DNA of 6,371 bases, from NCBI GenBank assembly GCA_947311665.1, contig CAMZLA010000107.1, forward strand, positions 1 through 6,371, written 5' to 3'. Positions 1-4,974 of this stretch are shown here, one piece after another (the first letter of the stretch is position 1; every line of letters starts with the position of its first letter). The position numbers and the translations under genes are program-made. The DNA comes from an uncultured Candidatus Altimarinota bacterium. Its GTDB lineage: Bacteria; Patescibacteriota; Gracilibacteria; CAIRYL01. Under the pieces are notes generated by a model. That model was given only the letters and a program-made list of their open reading frames with translations. It did no database searches and was not told where the DNA came from.

Positions 1-974
1 AACGATAATTCTGTAAACTCCCCTCTTGTCATTATTTCATTTTCTATTTCATAATCTGTAATAATTTTCTGAGGCTTTATGAATTTTTTAAAATCTTTAT
101 AAATTTCTGTCATTTTTTCTTCTGTTTTTGCACTTGCTTCTACTCCAATTTTTGTAAGAGATAAATAGAGTGCGAGTGCTTCATCTGTTTGAACTTCTAA
201 ATCTCCTTCCAATTTATTTTCAATATTTACATATATATATTTTTTTTCTTTTGCTGTTTCTATATATGGAACAGACCAATCGCTATTGTCAATATCTGCA
301 ACTGATGAAATGGAAGTCTTTTTTATTTTTTTTCCTGTAACGAGAAGAGATATTTTTATTGCTTCTTTTCTTGTAATTGCTGCATCTGGAAAGAATTTTC
401 CATTTTCTCGTCCAGAAACAATATTCATACATTCTAAAATTTCAATATTTTTTCTATTCTTATTCCCTGTAATATCTGAAAATTGAGAAGAACATTTATT
501 TGTTTCTGCTTCTTTTGCAAGTTTTGCAATTTCCTCAGAAAGAGTTGTAACTGTTATCTTTTTTTCTTGTTCTTCTTTTTCTTGCTCTTTAGCTTCTTTT
601 TCTTTTGCTATTTGTCCAATTGTTTTAAAATTTTCTGGATATGGAATTATGGTTGGAAGTGGAGAATTTTTTGAAGCAATATTTTGTTCTTCGTCTTGTA
701 CTTCATTCATTCTTTCAATTTCAAAAGTTGAAAGAATGCTTGCATATTCTCTGTTTCTATATGTTTCTTGTCGCAATTGTTCTACAACAAGCGGATCACT
801 TCCTCCTCTTTTGTTTTCATAAACGCATTGGTTATTTATCATTGTGCATGTGTTTGCTGATGAATTTGATATAACAACCTGAGAATATGCAGAAGATGCG
901 GTGAATAAAACTCCTATTATAACACTTGTGAGAGAGGAGAGAAAAAAATATTTTTTTTGAAAAATGTTTGCCAT
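1..974 (-). CDS. Exported SLH-domain surface protein, C-terminus beyond the window
   Basis: Open reading frame of 324 codons from ATG at 974, with no stop before the left edge, so it is partial. Residues 1-32 look like a Sec signal peptide: a basic start (MANIFQKK), a hydrophobic core (about 9-26) and a small-residue end (SSAYSQ). Residues 121-160 are a charged Lys/Glu segment, probably helical or coiled coil. A first S-layer homology repeat spans about 165-214, with FSDI, then NIVSG, FFPD and ITRKEA. A second, weaker repeat spans about 225-279 (VADID, then TDEALAL). MTRGEFTEL at 315-323 looks like the end of a third repeat. SLH repeats normally bind secondary cell-wall polymers, so the protein is probably anchored at the cell surface. 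Cys43, Cys50, Cys161 and Cys182 could form disulfides after export. What lies C-terminal of the SLH repeats cannot be seen. The gene sits downstream of a terminator and should have its own promoter. No Shine-Dalgarno precedes the ATG; the start is chosen because the signal peptide begins there. Confidence 0.87.
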   Translation of the reverse strand, partial: MANIFQKKYFFLSSLTSVIIGVLFTASSAYSQVVISNSSANTCTMINNQCVYENKRGGSDPLVVEQLRQETYRNREYASILSTFEIERMNEVQDEEQNIASKNSPLPTIIPYPENFKTIGQIAKEKEAKEQEKEEQEKKITVTTLSEEIAKLAKEAETNKCSSQFSDITGNKNRKNIEILECMNIVSGRENGKFFPDAAITRKEAIKISLLVTGKKIKKTSISSVADIDNSDWSVPYIETAKEKKYIYVNIENKLEGDLEVQTDEALALYLSLTKIGVEASAKTEEKMTEIYKDFKKFIKPQKIITDYEIENEIMTRGEFTELS

Positions 975-1083
975 ATATAAAGAATGTAAAAATGTTTTAT
1001 AGTCGTATATTACTTTACATTTATTATTTATTTTTTCAAGAAACATCTCTTTACTTTTTTTGTTTGATATTGTGGTAAAATAT
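975..1083 (-). promoter_or_regulatory. Leader and probable promoter of the SLH protein gene
   Basis: A 109-nt AT-rich stretch between the SLH start codon and the terminator. Because the terminator isolates the SLH gene from the upstream operon, a promoter is expected here. Read on the minus strand, TATAAA (1001-996) and TAATAT a few bases upstream are possible -10 elements. TTGAAA further upstream resembles a -35 element, but its spacing to either is not ideal. No ribosome binding site is visible. The placement of individual elements is weak. Confidence 0.3.
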
Positions 1084-1115
1084 AAAAAAGACAGTGCTAT
1101 ATCACTGTCTTTTTT
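1084..1115 (-). terminator. Intrinsic terminator after the exonuclease gene
   Basis: A perfect 13-bp inverted repeat: AAAAAAGACAGTG (1084-1096) pairs with CACTGTCTTTTTT (1103-1115), with a 6-nt loop, CTATAT. It lies 46 nt downstream of the exonuclease stop codon. On the minus strand the arm ends in a T run, as a rho-independent terminator should. It would end the glycosyltransferase-exonuclease transcript. The stem is symmetric and has a T run on both strands, so it could work in both directions, although no plus-strand gene is seen to its left. Confidence 0.85.
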
Positions 1116-1154
1116 GTCTATTCTGTCTGTCGAAGTTGTCTATCTTGTCTCTTC
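1115..1154. repeat. Non-coding array of TGTC(T/G)A nonamers
   Basis: Lies between the terminator and the exonuclease stop codon. Nonamers starting with TGTC begin at 1115, 1124, 1128, 1137 and 1146: TGTCTATTC, TGTCTGTCG (overlapping), TGTCGAAGT, TGTCTATCT, TGTCTCTTC. Apart from one 4-nt step the period is 9. The 16-mer at 1128-1143 recurs exactly at 4251-4266, inside the glycosyltransferase gene. The 14-mer at 1137-1150 recurs as the reverse complement at 4408-4421. Because this stretch is not translated, protein constraint cannot explain the pattern. Confidence 0.75.
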
Positions 1155-1161
1155 TGTTTTT

Positions 1162-3420
1162 TTATAAAAGCCTTTGTTCTTCACCTCTCCAGAATATTCT
1201 TGCCCAGCTTTTTGTGTCGCCAACTCGTCCATCTCCCAGAAAAACACTTTCTGTTTTTTCCAGTCGTCGCAACTCTTTTTCAAATCGATATACGGCTCGT
1301 GGCATTGCAAATTCTTCAAAATCGCTTCTGTACAATTTTCTTCTTTCTGATAAAAATGGGTTTTTTGTTGGATCGAACATGGGTTTCATTATCATCAATT
1401 CTGTAAAATTGAAATCTTCTGGTCGAACAATATCGAGATATCGAGGGGTCGCAATGAAAATTTTAGGGTTTTCGCTTGCAAGTTTTACTCTTATTTTCCC
1501 AACGCTTCCTGCACCTTGTGCCAAAACACGATAATCAGATTGAGAAGTTTTGATATATTCTCTCATTTCTTGAGAAATTTCATCGCATATTTTTTTTGAA
1601 TTTACAGAAAATAATATATTTTTTCCTGTTTCCATTTTTTTTACCAGAAAAGGAATGCTTTCTTTTGCGGTAATTGTTCGTTTTACAGAGGGAACAGAGA
1701 AATGAGTAAATTTCTCTTTTTCATGAGGAATATCTATTACTGTTTCTGGAAGAGGAAAAGAAAATAATATTTTTTCATCATATCGTGGAAAACTTGATCC
1801 CATGACCAAAATATTTTTTTCTAAAATATTACCTGCATATAGAGAAATATCTATGGGAGTCGCAGAAAATGCGAGTTCATTATCTGGAAATAAATCGATG
1901 CAATAAAAGAAATTATTATCTATTTCAGAACTAAAAAACATTTTCCATTGTTTTTGAATATTTTCTGGCATTTCTTCAATAATATTTTTTCCATGCATCC
2001 ACAATGCAGGAAATTCATCAATATTTTTTGCTTGAGAATATGGAATGGGGAGAGAATATTTATTTTCTCCTTTTGCTTTTCGTAAAATTTGAGAAATTTT
2101 TGCAAGAAGAATATCCCATTCTTTTGCTTTCTCATTCATATCTTCTTGTTTTTCATTTGTTTTTTCATCTTCTCTCCATCTATTCGTAAAAATTTTTGTC
2201 GTATGACTACTGGTCAATAAATCTTCTATTCTATCCCCTTCCAATGCGATTATTTGAATATTTTTTGGAACAATATTGTAATAGGAAAAAGGAAGAAAAA
2301 GAGATGAATAATTTTTTGGCAGAATATTTTCTGTTATTTCCGTTATTTCTTTATATAAATTTCTGGCAACAATTGCTTCTTCTCTCATAAATTTTAGCGC
2401 ATATTCCTGATGTAATTCTTTTGCACGCATTGTTTTGCAATATACAAGAGTTTCTTCTCTGTTTTTTTTCTCTTTTTTTGTAAATATTTCCCATTTTTTT
2501 TCATCAAATTCTTCAGATGCACTGTTGAGAAATATAATATTTTCATGTTTTTTTTGTAGAAAATCAAAAAATTCTTGATATTTCATCTTTTTATCATCTG
2601 GATAGAGAAAAACAAGTGGTTTTTTATTTTTTCTATATTCTTCAATGAAAACATCTATATTTCGGTCTGGAAGAGATGTTTCCCAAAAAATAGATTTTTT
2701 TTCTTCTGTTGGTGTTTGAGACATAATTTCTAAAACTTCTTCAAATATTTCATTTTTTTCATTCCATTGTTGTTCAAAAGGAGGAAATGTTGGTTGTGGA
2801 ATTTTATTTTTGAGTAAAATTTCTTTCTTTTTTTCACAACTTCTAAAGAAATATATTTCTGGAAATTGTACAATATCTAGTTTTGTATTGATGAAATCAT
2901 AGAATTGTTGTGAGAAATTATGAGTCCAAAAAATTTCCATTACTTCATAAAATCCAATATTTGCTTCTACATCACTCATTGCTCTGTGGGCATTGTCATG
3001 CACAAGTCCATATTTTTCGGCAAGAACTTCAAGTGCATGGCTTTCTTCTTCTCTTCCCATTACCAGCAGAGAGAGAATAAATGTATCAATTTCTTTTTGT
3101 GGAACATTGAAATTATTCGCTTTCAAAAATCCCGTATCGAATGAAATATTGTGTCCAATAATAATATCGTCATCTTGTAAAAATTGTTCCAATTCTTCTT
3201 TTGCTTGAGAGATGGGTATTCCCTCTTTTTTGCACATTTCTGGAGTTATTCCTGTAAGGCTTTGTACAAATTTTGAAATTTCGACACTTTCGTCAATTTT
3301 GACAAGAGTTTCATATTTGTCTACAATTTTTTCTCCGTCCCATCGGGCAGCGGCTATTTCTAAAATAGCATCTTTTTTATTATCAAATCCTGTTGTTTCT
3401 AAATCGAGAAAGAGAAGCAT
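1162..3420 (-). CDS. DnaQ-like 3'-5' exonuclease fused to a degenerate DinG-type helicase region
   Basis: 752 residues, ATG at 3420, TAA stop. Residues 1-165 are a DEDDh exonuclease of the DnaQ type: ExoI DLETTG (Asp6, Glu8), ExoII HNISFD (Asp95) and ExoIII HRAMSD (His145, Asp150). All catalytic residues are present, so nuclease activity is expected. The remaining ~590 residues follow the layout of Gram-positive DinG exonuclease-helicases: FEQQWNEKNEIFEEV (215-229) matches the Q-motif region, FSATPIDIS (518-526) the segment before the TSAT motif, and MFDPTKNP with MPRAVYRF (681-713) the C-terminal helicase region. The ATPase motifs themselves look lost: ETSLPDRN (247-254) replaces Walker A, ALEGD (392-396) replaces DEAH, MGSS (540-543) replaces TSAT, and FEKELRRLEK (713-722) replaces QxxGRxxR. 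No Fe-S cysteine cluster is seen. It probably acts as a nuclease on DNA or RNA ends, not as a motor. It starts 39 nt after the glycosyltransferase gene. The exonuclease call is very sure, the DinG relationship fairly sure. Confidence 0.85.
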   Translation of the reverse strand: MLLFLDLETTGFDNKKDAILEIAAARWDGEKIVDKYETLVKIDESVEISKFVQSLTGITPEMCKKEGIPISQAKEELEQFLQDDDIIIGHNISFDTGFLKANNFNVPQKEIDTFILSLLVMGREEESHALEVLAEKYGLVHDNAHRAMSDVEANIGFYEVMEIFWTHNFSQQFYDFINTKLDIVQFPEIYFFRSCEKKKEILLKNKIPQPTFPPFEQQWNEKNEIFEEVLEIMSQTPTEEKKSIFWETSLPDRNIDVFIEEYRKNKKPLVFLYPDDKKMKYQEFFDFLQKKHENIIFLNSASEEFDEKKWEIFTKKEKKNREETLVYCKTMRAKELHQEYALKFMREEAIVARNLYKEITEITENILPKNYSSLFLPFSYYNIVPKNIQIIALEGDRIEDLLTSSHTTKIFTNRWREDEKTNEKQEDMNEKAKEWDILLAKISQILRKAKGENKYSLPIPYSQAKNIDEFPALWMHGKNIIEEMPENIQKQWKMFFSSEIDNNFFYCIDLFPDNELAFSATPIDISLYAGNILEKNILVMGSSFPRYDEKILFSFPLPETVIDIPHEKEKFTHFSVPSVKRTITAKESIPFLVKKMETGKNILFSVNSKKICDEISQEMREYIKTSQSDYRVLAQGAGSVGKIRVKLASENPKIFIATPRYLDIVRPEDFNFTELMIMKPMFDPTKNPFLSERRKLYRSDFEEFAMPRAVYRFEKELRRLEKTESVFLGDGRVGDTKSWARIFWRGEEQRLL
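3280..3324. repeat. TGTC(T/G)A repeats in the start of the exonuclease gene
   Basis: TTCGACACTTTCGTC at 3280-3294 is 14/15 identical to the reverse complement of the cysS module at 5623-5637 and to 4207-4221 in the glycosyltransferase gene. A TGTCTA follows at 3318-3323. On the coding strand these encode KIDESVEI and KIVDK, before the conserved LTGITPEM segment. Confidence 0.5.
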
Positions 3421-3459
3421 TTTTTATGAGTAAAAGTATGAATATTCTATTGGAAATTT

Positions 3460-4872
3460 CTAAAAAAGTCTTTGTAAAACTTTGTTAAAAAATGTTTTCA
3501 TTCCATTCTTTTTTGCATACCACATGGCATTTTTTAGAAAAGAAAAAAGAGAGGTCTGTTTCAGTGGTGTCAAAATTGTCTTTTCTGGCGAACTGATGAA
3601 AGAAAGCAGTGGTTGTAGTACCTTTTCAGAAGAGTAGACAAGTGTCGACATCTCTTGTCCACTTTGGCTTATTTTAGCTCTTTCTTCAGTAGACAACAGA
3701 GACATTTTTATAATTGCATCTGTCAATTCTTCACTATTTTCATTTTCAACACATATTCCTGCTCCATAGTCCCCTATTTCTTCTGCAATTTCACTTCCTC
3801 CTGTTGTAATAACAGGAAGTCCAAATTTGAGCATTTCATTTATTCTATTTCTCGCGCCTGTTTCTGTTTCAATACATAAGAAATCAGCATTAATTCCTGC
3901 ATCAGATTCTTCATATATTTTTTTCATATCGCTTGTTTCTATCCACCCAAGAAAAATATATCGTTCTTTGTGCTGTGATGAAGCAATATATTGTTTAAAT
4001 CGTCCAAATGTATCATCGGCAACATTTGTAATTGCTCCACCAGTTGAAACAAAATAGAGAGTAGACACTTTAGACATGGCATTGTCTACTGCTTCAAAGA
4101 GAGTTTTTTCATCAACCCAATTGTTATATCCTCCTACCCAGCTTATAACAAAGGCATTTTCTGGAACTTTACTTCCTCTGAATAATTTTTGTGAACAGCC
4201 TTGAGTTTCGACACTTTCGCCAGACAATGTAGACACTTTTTTTGTGTTTTTGTCGAAGTTGTCTATTTCAAAAAACTCTGTGCAATTGGGAAAAGCAAAA
4301 ACTTTTTCTTCATGAAAATTTTCAATTTGAATATATCCCAAACTGACAAGTTCGCCAATTGTGGCGAACTTCTGAGGGCTTGATACAGTGCTTATCTTGT
4401 CGGCAGTAGACAAGATAGACATTTCTTGTCGCCATGCATTTGCAAAATGAACATTGGTTTTTTCTGCAAATCCTCGAGCTTGTGCTTCTGCCATAATCCA
4501 ACCATTGAGATCTGCCCAAAATGGAATGTTTTTTGGGCAGATTTCACTGGCAATAAATGATGGAAATGTATTTACTCCTACAATTACATCAGGTTTGAGT
4601 GTTTGAATAATTTTTATTATTTTCTTTTTTAGGTTTTTATCATGTCTATGTCCTCGAATAATATCCCAATTTCCTCCATTTTCTCTGTTCTCTCTGTTTT
4701 TTTCATCATCAGGAATTTTTGAATTATTGTGAATGCAGAACAGCACTCCATTATGCCCTGCTTTTTTTATAGGCTGGAAAAATTGATGAGTACGAAGTCC
4801 TGCTGCTTCACGAATCCCCTCTTTGTCGTTTGGCAATGGTCCAGATCCAATGATAAGAATTTTTTGTTTCAT
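3460..4872 (-). CDS. GT4-like glycosyltransferase
   Basis: 470 residues, ATG at 4872, TAG stop. The architecture is that of a two-domain GT-B enzyme. The N-terminal Rossmann-like half starts with KILIIGSGPLPN (4-15) and has REAAGLRTHQF (21-31) and GH (39-40), as expected of an acceptor-binding domain. ADKISTVS (157-164) is the usual segment closing that half. The second half starts at FVISWVGGYNNWVDEKTL (241-258), a typical GT4 entry. The donor-site region is GARNRINEMLKFGLPVITT (339-357), with Glu346 a candidate for the conserved sugar-nucleotide-contacting acid. Residues 441-470 form a basic, aromatic tail that could associate with the membrane. There is no signal peptide, so it is cytoplasmic or peripheral. 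Donor and acceptor cannot be told; surface glycan or glycolipid synthesis is the usual role. The linker at about 202-235 holds an unusual Ser/Thr-rich segment made of dispersed repeats. Transcribed from the divergent region upstream, and followed by the exonuclease gene without a terminator. Confidence 0.85.
   Translation of the reverse strand: MKQKILIIGSGPLPNDKEGIREAAGLRTHQFFQPIKKAGHNGVLFCIHNNSKIPDDEKNRENRENGGNWDIIRGHRHDKNLKKKIIKIIQTLKPDVIVGVNTFPSFIASEICPKNIPFWADLNGWIMAEAQARGFAEKTNVHFANAWRQEMSILSTADKISTVSSPQKFATIGELVSLGYIQIENFHEEKVFAFPNCTEFFEIDNFDKNTKKVSTLSGESVETQGCSQKLFRGSKVPENAFVISWVGGYNNWVDEKTLFEAVDNAMSKVSTLYFVSTGGAITNVADDTFGRFKQYIASSQHKERYIFLGWIETSDMKKIYEESDAGINADFLCIETETGARNRINEMLKFGLPVITTGGSEIAEEIGDYGAGICVENENSEELTDAIIKMSLLSTEERAKISQSGQEMSTLVYSSEKVLQPLLSFISSPEKTILTPLKQTSLFSFLKNAMWYAKKNGMKTFFNKVLQRLF
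3634..3709. repeat. TGTC(T/G)A repeat clusters in the 3' part of the glycosyltransferase gene
   Basis: Two clusters. At 3634-3659, GTAGACAAGTGTCGACA contains the palindrome GTCGAC. At 3688-3709, AGACA cores begin at 3691 and 3700, exactly 9 nt apart. On the coding strand they encode EMSTLVYS and MSLLSTEE. The core is read in different frames in the two (TCG ACA with GTC TAC, against TCT ACT), which points to DNA-level rather than protein-level conservation. Confidence 0.6.
4061..4089. repeat. TGTC(T/G)A repeats as an inverted pair in the glycosyltransferase gene
   Basis: TAGACA cores begin at 4062 and 4071, 9 nt apart, and are followed by an inverted TGTCTA at 4083. GTAGACA (4061-4067) and TGTCTAC (4083-4089) are perfect 7-bp inverted repeats with a 15-nt spacer. 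On the coding strand this encodes AVDNAMSKVST, in a helix of the donor domain. Confidence 0.6.
4205..4266. repeat. Composite repeat module in the glycosyltransferase linker
   Basis: Densest cluster of the gene. It has TTCGACACTTTCGCC (4207-4221), AGACA cores at 4222 and 4231 (9 nt apart), and TGTCGA at 4251 with TGTCTA at 4260 (9 nt apart). The 17-mer at 4247-4263 and the 15-mer at 4207-4221 recur exactly, as reverse complements, in cysS at 5604-5620 and 5623-5637. The encoded segment (about residues 204-222) lies between the two Rossmann domains, where extra residues are tolerated. Confidence 0.7.
4393..4431. repeat. TGTC(T/G)A repeats with hairpin in the glycosyltransferase gene
   Basis: TAGACA cores begin at 4407 and 4416, 9 nt apart. 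ATCTTGTC (4394-4401) and GACAAGAT (4409-4416) form an 8-bp inverted repeat with a 7-nt loop, extendable by one T-A pair. A further CTTGTCGCC follows. The 14-mer at 4408-4421 is the reverse complement of 1137-1150 in the non-coding gap. It encodes MSILSTADK, which here matches normal family sequence at ADK. Confidence 0.6.
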
Positions 4873-4974
4873 AAAAAAAGTGAGATTATTTTTAATGTTT
4901 TTTTATCATAACTACTATAGCATTATAGAGCGAATAATGAGATACTTTTTATACTATTTTATTATAAGAATGTT
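4873..4974. promoter_or_regulatory. Divergent promoter region between the glycosyltransferase gene and cysS
   Basis: A 102-nt non-coding gap between two outward-reading genes, so it must hold promoters for both. On the minus strand a perfect TATAAT lies at 4927-4922, which would give the glycosyltransferase a leader of about 40 nt. On the plus strand TATACT at 4950-4955 lies 19 nt before the cysS ATG, implying a very short leader. No convincing -35 hexamer is seen for either. No Shine-Dalgarno precedes either ATG. No T-box (tRNA-sensing leader) is present before cysS; the gap is too short. Confidence 0.45.

Noticed and set aside
1115..1154. A possible CRISPR array
   Set aside because: Units are only about 9 nt and degenerate, with no spacers of CRISPR length and no cas genes nearby.
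1094..1534. Plus-strand open frame of 146 codons overlapping the exonuclease gene
   Set aside because: It is antisense to a well-supported CDS and crosses the terminator arm and the repeat array; no protein family features are seen in it.
3421..3459. A terminator or promoter between the glycosyltransferase and exonuclease genes
   Set aside because: The 39-nt gap shows no hairpin and no convincing promoter elements; co-transcription is simpler.
3644..3650. GTCGAC palindromes as meaningful restriction sites
   Set aside because: Only two occur (also at 5407-5412), and both are explained as overlapping copies of the TGTCGA core.
4322..4519. Minus-strand open frame of 65 codons within the glycosyltransferase gene
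   Set aside because: It lies in another frame of the same strand over conserved GT4 sequence and has no recognisable features.
4873..4974. A T-box or riboswitch controlling cysS
   Set aside because: The whole divergent gap is 102 nt, without the stems or the conserved T-box sequence.
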